Below are positions 52,154 to 60,934 of a DNA stretch of 64,000 bases, one piece after another. Every line of letters begins with the position of its first letter. Positions within the stretch are counted from its first letter, which is position 1. The DNA is taken from the NCBI RefSeq assembly GCF_036014115.1, contig NZ_CP107913.1:310001-374000 (forward strand), in the 5' to 3' direction. A program made the position numbers and the translations under genes. The notes under the pieces are model-generated. The model was given only the letters and a program-made list of their open reading frames with translations. It had not been told where the DNA came from and ran no database searches. The stretch comes from Streptomyces sp. NBC_00448 (GTDB taxonomy: Bacteria; Actinomycetota; Actinomycetes; Streptomycetales; Streptomycetaceae).

Positions 52154-53643
52154 ACGCCATTCTCCATGATCGACCGGTGTCCGGCGCCGGTGCGGGAAGG
52201 GCCGATGGGGCTGGTCGGGACGGGCCGCTCCGGGACCGTACGGCCGTCAGACGTCGCGCGGTCGGCGGGGCCGGGACCAGGGTCGGCGGGGCCGGGCGCC
52301 AGGGGCACCGCCGGCACGCCGGCGCTGAGCACCGTCCCGTCGCCCGGCGCGCTCTCGATCGCCAGGGAGCCGCCGACCTGGCGCAGCCGCTGCCGCATCG
52401 CGGTGAGCCCGAAGCCGTGGCCGTCCGCGCGCGGCTCGGCCCGCTCGCACGCGGCGGCGTCGAAACCGGTGCCGTCGTCAAGGACGTCGAGGACGACGAC
52501 CTCGTGGGTGTAGGAGAGGGTCATCCCGGCCCGGGACGCTCCGGCGTGCTTGGCGATGTTGGCCAGGCCCTCCTGGGCGGTGCGGAACAGCGCGACCTCC
52601 AGCGCGGGCGGCAGCGGTACGGCGTCGCCGGTGACCTCGAAGCGGACCGCGATCCCGGAGGTCTGGGTCCACTGCTCGGCGAGGTCGCCGAGGGCGCCGG
52701 GCAGGTGGGCGGCGGTGTCCAGCGGGCCGGGCCGCAGCGCCTGCACCGAGCGGCGGGCCTCGGCCAGCGACTCCCGGGCCAGCCGCCGGGCCAGTTCCAG
52801 GTGCCGGGTGCGGCGCTTCGGGTCGGCGTCGAACCGGTCGGCGGCCTCCAGTTGGGTGACGATGCCGGTCAGGCCCTGCGCGATGGTGTCGTGGATCTCG
52901 CCGGCCATCCGCTGCCGCTCGTCGAGGATGCCGGCCTCCCGCGCCTGGGTGACCAGTTGGGCGTGCAGGCCGGCGTTCTCGGCCATCGTCTCGCGCAGCC
53001 GCCGGTTGGCCTCGGCCAGCTCGTCGATCATCCTGGCCCGCCGCCGGCTGCGCTGGTCCTCCTCGATGCCCTGGTAGGTGATGGCACCGGCGACGAGCAT
53101 GTTGACCAGGACCAGCCCGACGTACGCGGCGACGCCCTCGCCGTGCAGGTTGCGGACGCCGCCGACCTGGCTGAGGGCCATCGCCGCCGCGTTGACCGCG
53201 ATGGCCGGCGGCCGCAACCACCGTGGCAGCAGGGCCGCTTGGAGGTAGCCGGTGAAGCCGAAGAAGCCGAAGAACGGGTTGAGCAGGATCAGGCCCACGA
53301 TGAAGGCCATCAGCCCGGCGTAGAAGACGATCGCCCGGCCCTGGCGCCCGGCGGGCGTCGGGTACGGCACGTCCATGAACCGCAGCCACAGCGCGGCGCC
53401 CGCCGACAGGCCCACCGCCACCCCGATGTACAGCGCGCGGTAGGGCCCCAGGCCGACCGCCAGCACCAGCGAGACGGCGAGCCCGCCGTAGGGCAGGTAG
53501 TGCTGGAGCTGCTGGAAGCGCTCGTCCTTCGCCTGCTCGCCGCCGGGTGCGGCCGGCGGGCGCACCCGCACGTGGGCGGGCGCCCGCGGGATGCCGTGGG
53601 GCGGCTCCGAGCCGTTGCTGCGCGCTGTCCGCTCCGCGTTCAC
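52150..53643 (-). CDS. Membrane histidine kinase (HisKA_3 type)
   Basis: 497 residues from a GTG ending at 53643. Five or six membrane helices between about 50 and 205 (YGGLAVSLVLAVGLGPYRAL, IVFYAGLMAFIVGLILLNPF). Dimerisation helix with the phospho-His in GEIHDTIAQGLTGIVTQ, then HATPase motifs QEGLANIAKHAGAS, LDVLDDGTGFD, GFGLTAMRQRL. A Pro-rich tail ends the protein. Seven bases separate it from the ABC-2 permease gene upstream, so kinase, regulator and exporter form one operon, a layout common for antibiotic or envelope-stress response. Confidence 0.94.
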   Translation of the reverse strand: MNAERTARSNGSEPPHGIPRAPAHVRVRPPAAPGGEQAKDERFQQLQHYLPYGGLAVSLVLAVGLGPYRALYIGVAVGLSAGAALWLRFMDVPYPTPAGRQGRAIVFYAGLMAFIVGLILLNPFFGFFGFTGYLQAALLPRWLRPPAIAVNAAAMALSQVGGVRNLHGEGVAAYVGLVLVNMLVAGAITYQGIEEDQRSRRRARMIDELAEANRRLRETMAENAGLHAQLVTQAREAGILDERQRMAGEIHDTIAQGLTGIVTQLEAADRFDADPKRRTRHLELARRLARESLAEARRSVQALRPGPLDTAAHLPGALGDLAEQWTQTSGIAVRFEVTGDAVPLPPALEVALFRTAQEGLANIAKHAGASRAGMTLSYTHEVVVLDVLDDGTGFDAAACERAEPRADGHGFGLTAMRQRLRQVGGSLAIESAPGDGTVLSAGVPAVPLAPGPADPGPGPADRATSDGRTVPERPVPTSPIGPSRTGAGHRSIMENGV

Positions 53644-53650
53644 CCGCTCA

Positions 53651-54439
53651 TCATTCCCAACGGAAGGCGCGGACCGCCACCACGCTGCCGGCCACGGTGT
53701 ACCCGGCCAGCACCAACAGGTGCTGCCACAGGGCCCCTTCACCGGACCACGCCGCCATCACCGCGCCGAAGGGGACGTAGCCGCCGATCTCCCGCAGCGC
53801 GTGCGGCATCTGCGCGACGGGGAAGTACAGGCCGCTGAAGAAGAAGTTCAGCACCATGACGGGCACGCCCGAGCCGCTGGCGGCGCCTGCGGTGGGCGCC
53901 AGGGCGGCGACCACCAGGCCGAGGGCGAGGACCGCGGTGCTGCCGAGGACGAAGGACGCGATCACGGCGCCGATGTCGGACGGCGGCCTGACGTGGAAGG
54001 CGAGCCGGCCGACGGCGATGATCAGCGCGACGCCGACCGTGATCAGCGCGGCCATGACCGTGAGCAGCGCGGCGAGCATCCCGGCGACCGGCACCGGGCT
54101 GACCGACAGCCGCCGCAGGACGCCCTTCTCGCGCAGGCTCGCCATGTTCATCGGCAGCATGACGCAGCCGAGGAAGAGCGGCACCATCGCGGCGATGGTC
54201 GGCACGTAGACGTCGATGACGCTCCTGCCGCCCAGGGAGTCGGAGTCGGTCCTGAAGGCGGGGATGTTGCCGAAGAGGATCACCATGCCCAGCGGGAAGA
54301 GCAGCCAGAACACGGCGGCCGGCTCGCGGAGCAGCAGCCTGGCCTGGGTGGCGGTCAGCGCGCGGAAGCCCTGGCGGGTCATGCGCGGAACGGCGGGTGG
54401 GGCGGGTGCGGACGGTGCGGTGGGTGCGGTGGCGCTCAT
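53651..54439 (-). CDS. ABC-2 type exporter permease
   Basis: 262 residues from ATG ending at 54439. Cytoplasmic N-terminus, then six helices; ABC-2 pattern with MTRQGFRALTATQARLLLREP, FPLGMVILFGNIP, LPMNMASLREKGVLRRLSVSP (the conserved cytoplasmic coupling loop), and VMVLNFFFSGLYFPVAQMP. It forms an exporter with the ATPase at 54547, from which it is 107 bp downstream. Confidence 0.93.
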   Translation of the reverse strand: MSATAPTAPSAPAPPAVPRMTRQGFRALTATQARLLLREPAAVFWLLFPLGMVILFGNIPAFRTDSDSLGGRSVIDVYVPTIAAMVPLFLGCVMLPMNMASLREKGVLRRLSVSPVPVAGMLAALLTVMAALITVGVALIIAVGRLAFHVRPPSDIGAVIASFVLGSTAVLALGLVVAALAPTAGAASGSGVPVMVLNFFFSGLYFPVAQMPHALREIGGYVPFGAVMAAWSGEGALWQHLLVLAGYTVAGSVVAVRAFRWE

Positions 54440-54546
54440 CGGGGTGTCCTTGTCTGTGGCGGCGCGGAGGATACGGGGATGCGGGACGGCGGCGGACGGG
54501 CCAGGGCGGGGCGGGCCAGCGGGGAGCGGCGCCGGGCGGTACGGGT

Positions 54547-55455
54547 CTACGCCCCGCCGTCGTCACCGGTGAGCGCGATGAACGCGTCGTCGAGGGTCGC
54601 CTGCTCCACCCGCAGGTCCGCGGCGATGATGTGGCGCCGGGCGAGCAGCGAGGTGACCGCGAGCACGAGATTGCCGTCGCCGGTGATCTCGACCTGCGAG
54701 CCGTGCCAGGTCAGGGTGCTCACCTCGGGCAGTTCGCGCACCAGAGCCTCGTCGAAGCCCGTCGAGGGCCGGAAGCGCATCCGCTGGGTCCGGTCGCCGC
54801 GCGCGGCCAGCCCCGCCGGGGTGTCGACGGCCACGACCCGGCCGGCGTCGATCAGTGCGACCCGGTCGCACAGCCGCTCGGCCTCCTCCATGAAGTGGGT
54901 GACCAGGACGACGGTGACGCCGGACGCCCGGACCTGCTCGACCAGGTCCCAGGTGGTGCGGCGGGCGTGCGGGTCCAGGCCGGTGGTCAACTCGTCGAGG
55001 ACGACCGCCCGGGGGCTGCCGACCATGGCCAGCGCGATCGCGAGGCGCTGCTTCTGGCCGCCGGAGAGCTTCTTGTAGCGGGCGTCCGCCTTGTCGCGCA
55101 GGCCGAGCCGGTCCAGCAGCTCGCCGATGTCGGCGGGCCGCCGGTGGAACGACGCGAACAGGTCGAGGATCTCGCGGACGGTGAGCTTCTCCGGCAGCCC
55201 GCTCTCCTGGAGTTGGACGCCGAGCACCTGGCGGAGCGCGTCGCGCGCGCGGGACGGGTCGTGGCCGAGTACGGACACGGTGCCGCCGTCCGGGGCCCGC
55301 AGGCCCGACAGGCACTCGACGGTGGTGGTCTTGCCGGCGCCGTTCGGGCCGAGGATGCCGAAGATCTCGCCCTCGTCGACCGTGAACGAGACGTCGTGCA
55401 CGGCGGTGACGTCGCCGTAGCGCTTGTGGAGCCCGTCGACCTCGATGACCGTCAT
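54547..55455 (-). CDS. ABC exporter ATPase (DrrA-like)
   Basis: 302 residues from ATG ending at 55455, with GAAGAGG upstream. Walker A GPNGAGKTTT, Q-loop LGVQLQESGLPEKLT, signature LSGGQKQRLAIALAM, Walker B AVVLDELTTGLD, switch THFMEEAERL. Drug-exporter subfamily with a C-terminal extension (STGFDEALVRELPEVSTL onward). First gene of the exporter-two-component operon; palindromes at 55579-55604 mark its promoter region. Confidence 0.94.
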   Translation of the reverse strand: MTVIEVDGLHKRYGDVTAVHDVSFTVDEGEIFGILGPNGAGKTTTVECLSGLRAPDGGTVSVLGHDPSRARDALRQVLGVQLQESGLPEKLTVREILDLFASFHRRPADIGELLDRLGLRDKADARYKKLSGGQKQRLAIALAMVGSPRAVVLDELTTGLDPHARRTTWDLVEQVRASGVTVVLVTHFMEEAERLCDRVALIDAGRVVAVDTPAGLAARGDRTQRMRFRPSTGFDEALVRELPEVSTLTWHGSQVEITGDGNLVLAVTSLLARRHIIAADLRVEQATLDDAFIALTGDDGGA

Positions 55456-55578
55456 GCCGTGCGCCTCTTCCCGTCGGGTTCTTCCCCGGTGGACGGCGCG
55501 TGTTCGCCGTCGTGGAGAAGCCTCCCGCCGCGGCGCGGCCGGGCGGATCGACCACCGGGGCGGGGCGCGGGCGCGATG

Positions 55579-55604
55579 GGTGGACGCGGCCATCCACCGA
55601 TCGG
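55579..55604. promoter_or_regulatory. Candidate operator upstream of the exporter operon
   Basis: GGTGGA (55579-55584) faces TCCACC (55593-55598) with an 8-nt centre; the palindrome CCGATCGG (55597-55604) abuts it. Possible binding site of the LuxR-type regulator. Confidence 0.45.
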
Positions 55605-55610
55605 TTGATG

Positions 55611-55664
55611 CCCCGCGCCCTGAGCCGTACGGCCGTCGGGGGCGGTACGGCTCAGGGCGCGGGG
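55611..55664 (-). terminator. Perfect 20-bp terminator hairpin overlapping the AraC stop codon
   Basis: Arms at 55611-55630 and 55645-55664 are exact complements over 20 bp with a 14-nt loop. The stop of the minus-strand gene (55652-55654) lies inside the first-transcribed arm. It should separate the AraC transcript from the exporter promoter. Confidence 0.88.
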
Positions 55665-56707
55665 TCGAGGAGGCGGGCGGTGCTGCGGAAGCGCGCCCGG
55701 TACGTCGTCGGGGCCACCCCAAGGGACTGCTGGAACGCGCGGCGCATGGACTCGGCCGAGCCGAACCCGGCCTGCTCGGCGACGGTGTCCACGGCGTCGT
55801 TGCCCGCCTCCAGCAGGGCCTGGGCCGCTTCCAGGCGGACGGACTCCGCGTACTGCCCGGGGCTCAGTCCGGTCTCCGCGCGGAAGAGCCGGCCGAGGTG
55901 GCGGGGGCTGACCCCGGCGGCGCGGGCGAGGTCGTCCATGCGGTGGGCCGCGGCGGGGTCGGCGCCCACCGCGTCCATGACCTGGCGCAGCGCCGGGTGC
56001 CGGGCCTCGCGCGGCACCAGCCGGGCGCTGAACTGAGACTGCCCGGCCGGCCTGGCCATGAACACCACGAGCTGCCGGGCGACGGCCCTGGCCAGGTCGG
56101 CGCCGTGGTCCTCCTCGACCAGCGCGAGCGCGAGGTCGATGCCCGCGGTGACGCCCGCCGACGTGGTCACCCGCCCGTCGCGGACGAAGAGCGGATCGGG
56201 CTCGACGGACACCCGCGGGTAGGCGGCGGCCAGTTCGGCCGCGAGCTGCCAGTGGGTCGCCGCGCGCCGGCCGTCGAGCAGGCCCGCCTCGGCGAGCAGG
56301 AACGCGCCCGCGCAGACCGAGGCGACCCGGCCGGAGCGGGCCGCGAGCGCCTCGACGGTGCCGGTCAGCGCGGGGTCGCCGACGGCCTGCCGCCAGTCGG
56401 CGCGGCCGGGGACGACGAGGGTGCCGAGCCGGCCGGGGAGCGCGTCGACCGCGGTGTCGGCGCCGATCCGCACGCCCGCGGAGGTGCGTACGTCGGCGCC
56501 CGCCGCGGTGACGATCCGTACGTCGTAGCGGGCGCCGTGGGCGTTGGCGGTGGTGAAGACCTCGACCGGGCCGGTGACGTCGAGGAGTTGCACCTGGTCG
56601 AAGGCGAGCACGGCGACCAGGTGGCGGGGGCGCGCGGCGGCCCGGCCCGTGGCCCTCGCCGTTCCGGGCGCACCCGGGGTTCCGGGCGCCCCCGGAGTTC
56701 GCGTCAT
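55652..56707 (-). CDS. GlxA-family regulator (DJ-1/PfpI-like plus AraC HTH)
   Basis: 351 residues from ATG ending at 56707, five bases after the upstream stop. After a GAPGTPGAPGTA repeat, a DJ-1/PfpI-like domain (VAVLAFDQVQLLDVTGPVEV; the nucleophile-elbow Cys in VASVCAGAFLLAEAG) covers 30-195. The AraC DNA-binding domain lies in the last 110 residues: MDDLARAAGVSPRHLGRLFRAE and AAQALLEAGNDAVDTVAEQAGF. This architecture is the GlxA/FtrA group. It is the second gene of a two-gene operon with the HD protein. Confidence 0.92.
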   Translation of the reverse strand: MTRTPGAPGTPGAPGTARATGRAAARPRHLVAVLAFDQVQLLDVTGPVEVFTTANAHGARYDVRIVTAAGADVRTSAGVRIGADTAVDALPGRLGTLVVPGRADWRQAVGDPALTGTVEALAARSGRVASVCAGAFLLAEAGLLDGRRAATHWQLAAELAAAYPRVSVEPDPLFVRDGRVTTSAGVTAGIDLALALVEEDHGADLARAVARQLVVFMARPAGQSQFSARLVPREARHPALRQVMDAVGADPAAAHRMDDLARAAGVSPRHLGRLFRAETGLSPGQYAESVRLEAAQALLEAGNDAVDTVAEQAGFGSAESMRRAFQQSLGVAPTTYRARFRSTARLLDPAP

Positions 56708-56712
56708 CGGCC

Positions 56713-57360
56713 TCACTCCGGCCACGGCGAGTCGAGGATCGTGGTGACGAAGTCGCCGCGCGCGAAACCGGGGACGTACGCGGCCAGCACGTCGGCCTTG
56801 ACGTTGCCGAAGGTGGTCTCCGGCTTGGAGCGGATTCCCTCGGTGAAGGCGGCGAGGATGCGGCGCTTGAAGTCGGGCCGGGGGTGCAGCGCGACGATCG
56901 CGGCGCGGTCGGCGGCGCTGATGTCGCGGTAGCCGATGCCGAGCACGTCGTACTCCACGCCCGCGGTGGTCAGCGCGACTTCGGGCTCCATGTGCTCCGG
57001 GATGCCGGGCGTGGTGTGCAGGGCGATCGCGGTCCACACCCGGCGGACGCTGTCCTCGGGGACGCCGTGGGCGTGCAGGAACCGGCGGGCCTCGTCGGCG
57101 CTGTCGACCTCGAAGCGGCGGCCGCTGTCGTGGAACCGCTCGCCGAGGCCGAGGTCGTGGAACATCGCGGCGACGTAGAGCAGTTCGGGGTCGAAGCTCA
57201 GGTCGCGGCGGCGGCCCTGGAGGCTGCCGAAGCAGTAGACCCGCCGGGAGTGGTGGTAGATCAGCTCGGTCGCGGTGTCGCGGACCAGTTCGGTGGCCTC
57301 GCGGGCCAGGGCGGTGTCGGGGAAGCGGACGCCTGTCTGCTCGAGGGCCTCGGTCGTCAT
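56713..57360 (-). CDS. HD-domain hydrolase, cyanamide-hydratase-like
   Basis: 215 residues from ATG ending at 57360. HD metal motif: His in ELIYHHSRRVYCFGS, HD in LYVAAMFHDLGLGERFHDSG, further His/Asp in TAIALHTTPGIPEHMEPE. These match the Ddi2/cyanamide hydratase group of HD proteins, which hydrate nitrile-like compounds; other members act on unknown substrates. Upstream partner of the GlxA-family regulator, and possibly its regulated target. Gap upstream (57361-57613) is non-coding. Confidence 0.85.
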   Translation of the reverse strand: MTTEALEQTGVRFPDTALAREATELVRDTATELIYHHSRRVYCFGSLQGRRRDLSFDPELLYVAAMFHDLGLGERFHDSGRRFEVDSADEARRFLHAHGVPEDSVRRVWTAIALHTTPGIPEHMEPEVALTTAGVEYDVLGIGYRDISAADRAAIVALHPRPDFKRRILAAFTEGIRSKPETTFGNVKADVLAAYVPGFARGDFVTTILDSPWPE

Positions 57361-57613
57361 CGGTGTCACCTGCGCAGTTCTTCGATCGGCCGGCCCGCTG
57401 GTTCGCCGGTTCGCCGGTCTTCCGGATACGGCCGGGGTCCCGGCCGCCACTCCTCCAGGATCGGCTCGAACCCGTCCGCCCGCCATGGCCGTGGCGACCT
57501 GCTCCCCACAGATCCGGACATCGTGCCACGGCCCCGGCGCGGCGAATACCAACGGCGTGTTAAGCCTTCGCCGGGGCCGGGACACCCGGGTGGGGCCGTG
57601 CTTCCATGGCGCC

Positions 57614-57688
57614 ATGACCCCGTTGGTGAGGCGCCGCCACGTGGACTACGCGCGTGTCACGAGCACGGGCTGTCCCGGCGCGCGCTGA
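57614..57688 (+). CDS. Cysteine-type leader peptide of metYX
   Basis: 24 codons from ATG 57614. The peptide body RRRHVDYARVTSTGCPG has the arginine start, the H-V-D-x-x-R-V core and the near-terminal Cys of the actinobacterial cysteine-responsive leader peptides. It lies 225 bp before metY. No strong ribosome site is seen. It probably lowers metYX expression when Cys-charged tRNA is plentiful. Confidence 0.82.
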   Translation: MTPLVRRRHVDYARVTSTGCPGAR

Positions 57689-57844
57689 CGCCTCCGCGCC
57701 GCCGCCCGGCAGCCGACCGCGTACTTCTTCCGCGCCCCTCCCCCGCCCTCGGGACGCACCCGGGGCGCCCGCGGGGAGTCGCGTACGTCCGGCGGCCGGC
57801 CGTCACCGCCGCCGCGCACGGCGCCCCCGCGCCCCCGCACCACA

Positions 57845-57872
57845 CGCCCCACGCCCCACGCCCCACGCCCCA
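57845..57872. repeat. Four tandem copies of CGCCCCA
   Basis: Exact 7-bp unit four times in the leader between the Cys peptide and metY, the stretch where attenuator structure would be expected. Confidence 0.95.
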
Positions 57873-57913
57873 CCCGCAGTGTCACCGCCCGCACGACAGC
57901 ACCTGGGAGAGCC

Positions 57914-59281
57914 ATGACCGAGCAACAGCCTGTCGACTCCGTCACCGCCGGGCACACGCCCGAGACCGCGGCCGCCGCGGCGCAGGAGGAGCCGAACTGG
58001 TCGTTCGAGACGAAGCAGGTGCACTCGGGGGCCGTTCCCGACCCGACGACGGGGGCGCGGGCGGTGCCGATCTACCAGACGTCGTCGTTCGTGTTCCGCG
58101 ACACCCGACATGCCGCGGACCTGTTCGCGCTGGCGGAGCCGGGGAACATCTACACCCGCATCCACAACCCCACCCAGGACGTGTTCGAGCAGCGGATCGC
58201 CGCGCTGGAGGGCGGGGTCGCCGCGGTGGCTCTGGCGTCGGGGCAGGCCGCGGAGACGCTGGCGATCCTGACGCTGGCGAGCACCGGCGACCACGTGGTG
58301 GCGGGCGCGTCGCTCTACGGCGGGACGTACAACCTGTTCAAGCACACGCTGCCGCGGTTCGGGATCGAGGTGTCGTTCGTCGACCCGGACGACGTCGGGG
58401 CGTGGCGTGCGGCGGTGCGGCCGAACACGAAGGCGTTCTTCGCCGAGACGCTGGGCAACCCGCGCGGGAACGTGCTGGACGTGCGGGCGGTGGCGGACGC
58501 GGCGCACGCCGAGGGGGTGCCGCTGATCGTGGACAACACGGTGCCGACGCCGTACCTGCTCCAGCCGCTGCGACACGGCGCGGACATCGTGGTGCACTCC
58601 GCGACGAAGTTCCTCGGCGGCCACGGCACCACCATCGCCGGTGTGGTCGTCGACGGCGGCACCTTCGACTTCGGGGCGCACGCCGACCGCTTCCCCGACT
58701 TCAGCACGCCCGACCCGAGCTACCACGGGCTGGAGTACTGGCCGGCGCTCGGCCCGGGGGCGTACGCGATCAAGCTGCGCGTGCAGCTGCTGCGCGACCT
58801 GGGTCCCGCGCTGTCGCCGCACTCGGCGTTCCTGCTGCTCCAGGGCGTCGAGACGCTGTCGCTGCGGCTGGAGCGGCACTCCGCGAACGCGCAGGAGCTC
58901 GCGGAGTGGCTCCAGGCACGCGACGAGGTCGCGGTGGTGCACTACCCGGGCCTGCCGTCCAGCGCCTGGTACGAAGCCGGGCAGCGCTACCTGCCGCGCG
59001 GCGCGGGCGCGGTCCTCGCCTTCGAGCTGCGCGACGGAGCGGAGGCGGGCAAGCGCTTCGTGGACGCGGTGCGGCTCTTCAGCCATCTGGCGAACATCGG
59101 CGACGTGCGCAGCCTGATCATCCACCCGGCCTCCACCACGCACAGCCAGCTGGACGAGGAGCAGTTGGCGGCCACCGGCACCTCGGCCGGCCTGGTGCGG
59201 CTGTCGGTCGGCATCGAGAACGTCGCGGACCTCAAGGCGGATCTGGACGCCGGGTTCCGCGCGGCCAAGGGCGCGTCCTGA
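57914..59281 (+). CDS. metY: O-acetylhomoserine sulfhydrylase
   Basis: 455 residues from ATG 57914, with GGGAG upstream. PLP-dependent Cys/Met metabolism fold: the PLP-binding Lys is about residue 232 in [11 protein letters not shown], with [10 protein letters not shown] and FVDPDD. Length and motif set match MetY rather than the shorter cystathionine enzymes. Reaction: O-acetylhomoserine + sulfide to homocysteine + acetate. Two bases separate its stop from metX, so the pair is coupled, and the Cys leader peptide precedes them. Confidence 0.94.
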   Translation: MTEQQPVDSVTAGHTPETAAAAAQEEPNWSFETKQVHSGAVPDPTTGARAVPIYQTSSFVFRDTRHAADLFALAEPGNIYTRIHNPTQDVFEQRIAALEGGVAAVALASGQAAETLAILTLASTGDHVVAGASLYGGTYNLFKHTLPRFGIEVSFVDPDDVGAWRAAVRPNTKAFFAETLGNPRGNVLDVRAVADAAHAEGVPLIVDNTVPTPYLLQPLRHGADIVVHSATKFLGGHGTTIAGVVVDGGTFDFGAHADRFPDFSTPDPSYHGLEYWPALGPGAYAIKLRVQLLRDLGPALSPHSAFLLLQGVETLSLRLERHSANAQELAEWLQARDEVAVVHYPGLPSSAWYEAGQRYLPRGAGAVLAFELRDGAEAGKRFVDAVRLFSHLANIGDVRSLIIHPASTTHSQLDEEQLAATGTSAGLVRLSVGIENVADLKADLDAGFRAAKGAS

Positions 59282-59283
59282 CC

Positions 59284-60492
59284 GTGCCGGGGCGCACGGC
59301 CGCGGAGGTCCCCCTGCCGCCCGCCTCCGGGGCGTGGCGGCAGGGGGACCCGCCCGGGCGGCGCCGCTGGCACCCGCTCTCCCACCCGCTGCCGCTGGAG
59401 GCGGGCGGTGCACTGCCGGGCGTGCGGCTGGCGTACGAGACGTGGGGGCACCTCGCGCCCGACGCGTCGAACGCGGTGCTGGTGCTGCACGCGCTGACCG
59501 GTGACAGCCATGTCGCGGGTCCGGCCGGACCCGGCCATCCGACCGCCGGGTGGTGGGACGGGCTGGTCGGGCCCGGCCTCGCGCTGGACACCGACCGCTT
59601 CTTCGTGGTGGCGCCGAACGTCCTGGGCGGCTGCCAGGGCAGCACCGGCCCGGCGTCCGCGCGGCCGGACGGCCGCCGGTGGGGCAGCGCCTTCCCGTTC
59701 CTGACCCAGCGCGACCAGGTCGCGGCGGAGGCGTCGTTGGCGGACGCGCTGGGCGTCGAGCGGTGGGCGCTGGTGGTCGGCGGGTCGATGGGCGGGATGC
59801 GGGCGCTGGAGTGGGCGGTGGGCCGGCCGGAGCGGGTCGGGTCGCTGCTGCTGCTCGCCTGCCCGGCGGCGGCGAGCGCCGAGCAGATCGGGTGGGCGTC
59901 GGTGCAGCTCCGGGCGATCAGGGCGGACCCGGGCTGGCACGGCGGCGACTACCACGACGCGGCCCCCGGCGGCGGCCCGCACGCCGGGCTCGGGCAGGCC
60001 CGGCGGCTGGCGCACCTGACCTACCGCAGCGAGCCCGAGCTGCGGGAGCGGTTCGGCCGCGCCGCGCAGCACGCCGAACGCCCTTGGCACGGCGGCCGGT
60101 ACGCGGTCGAGTCGTATCTCGACCACCACGCGGACAAACTGGTCCGCAGGTTCGACGCGGGCAGCTACGTGGTACTGACCGAGGCGATGAACGCGCACGA
60201 CGTCGGGCGGGGGCGGGGCGGCACCGCGGCGGCGCTGCGCCGCGTGACGGCACCGACGCTGGTGGCCGGGGTGGACTCCGACCGGCTCTATCCACTCGCG
60301 CAGCAGCGGGAGTTGGCGGCGGGCATCGCGGGCGCGGACCGGATGCGGACAGTCCGCTCGCCGTACGGGCACGACGGCTTCCTGATCGAAGTGGATCAAG
60401 TGGCGTCGCTGGTCGGCGAGCTGACGGCGGGTCTCAGGCTCCCGTATCCGGATCGGGAGCAGCCGGCCCGCCGTGTGGCGAAGGGCACGTGA
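59284..60492 (+). CDS. metX: Homoserine O-acetyltransferase
   Basis: 402 residues from GTG 59284. Alpha/beta-hydrolase fold: LPGVRLAYETWGHL, VLVLHALTGDSHVAGP, nucleophile Ser168 in VVGGSMGGMRALEW, acid in AGVDSDRLYP and His in SPYGHDGFL. Transfers acetyl (or succinyl) to homoserine, giving the substrate of MetY next door. The pattern VVAPNVLGGCQGSTGP is standard for MetX. The stop lies just before the cobalamin riboswitch promoter. Confidence 0.94.
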   Translation: MPGRTAAEVPLPPASGAWRQGDPPGRRRWHPLSHPLPLEAGGALPGVRLAYETWGHLAPDASNAVLVLHALTGDSHVAGPAGPGHPTAGWWDGLVGPGLALDTDRFFVVAPNVLGGCQGSTGPASARPDGRRWGSAFPFLTQRDQVAAEASLADALGVERWALVVGGSMGGMRALEWAVGRPERVGSLLLLACPAAASAEQIGWASVQLRAIRADPGWHGGDYHDAAPGGGPHAGLGQARRLAHLTYRSEPELRERFGRAAQHAERPWHGGRYAVESYLDHHADKLVRRFDAGSYVVLTEAMNAHDVGRGRGGTAAALRRVTAPTLVAGVDSDRLYPLAQQRELAAGIAGADRMRTVRSPYGHDGFLIEVDQVASLVGELTAGLRLPYPDREQPARRVAKGT

Positions 60493-60498
60493 CATGCG

Positions 60499-60528
60499 TT
60501 GACGTGCACATTCTGACGCCCGTACGCT
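60499..60528 (+). promoter_or_regulatory. Putative promoter of the riboswitch-cbtBA transcript
   Basis: TTGACG (60499-60504), 18-bp spacer, TACGCT (60523-60528), immediately after the metX stop and directly before the riboswitch. Confidence 0.5.
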
Positions 60529-60532
60529 GATG

Positions 60533-60650
60533 GTTCGTGAAGGTGTGAGGAAGCCGGTGGGAATCCGGCGCGGTCGCGCCACTGTGTACCCGGTCGCCTC
60601 CAGGGGCGTTCCGGGAAGTCAGACACTTCGCCGTCACGAAGCCCCATATG
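60533..60650 (+). promoter_or_regulatory. Cobalamin (B12) riboswitch
   Basis: Contains the ordered cobalamin-element landmarks: GGTGTGAGGAAGCCGGTGGG with GAATCCGGCGCGGTCGCGCC, the B12 box GCCACTGTG (60579-60587), and GGGAAGTCAGACAC (60613-60626). Adenosylcobalamin binding would lower expression of the cbtBA genes that start 37 bp later. Boundaries approximate. Confidence 0.92.
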
Positions 60651-60686
60651 ACCGAGGGACGCAGCATCCCCGAAGGAGGCACCACC

Positions 60687-60905
60687 GTGAGTTCTCTGTC
60701 CACCCACACGTCGTCCGACGCCACGCCGGTCGTCCTGCCCGTCTCCAAGGCCGTGCTCTGGCTGGCCGGCACCACGATCCTCGCGCTCGCCGTGTACTAC
60801 TTCATCGGCGTCGACCAGGGCGCGGTCTCCGTGTTCGGCAGGGACATGCACATCCACGAGTTCGTGCACGACGCGCGGCACTTCCTCGGTTTCCCCTGCC
60901 ACTGA
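60687..60905 (+). CDS. cbtB: CbtB-like cobalt transporter subunit
   Basis: 72 residues from GTG 60687, with GAAGGAGG upstream; an ATG at 60648 inside the riboswitch tail is less likely. One membrane helix (AVLWLAGTTILALAVYYFIG), then a His-rich C-terminus (DMHIHEFVHDARHFLGFPCH) that would bind metal. This is the small CbtB partner of CbtA. Both are B12-riboswitch-controlled in many bacteria, which supports a role in cobalt uptake for cobalamin synthesis. Confidence 0.93.
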   Translation: MSSLSTHTSSDATPVVLPVSKAVLWLAGTTILALAVYYFIGVDQGAVSVFGRDMHIHEFVHDARHFLGFPCH

Positions 60906-60934
60906 CGGCTCTCACGGCAGGCGGACAACTCGAC

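Noticed and set aside
56884..60492. A 1202-codon plus-strand frame ending in MetX
   Set aside because: Codons before 59284 are out of frame with metY and low-complexity; metX starts at the GTG two bases after the metY stop.
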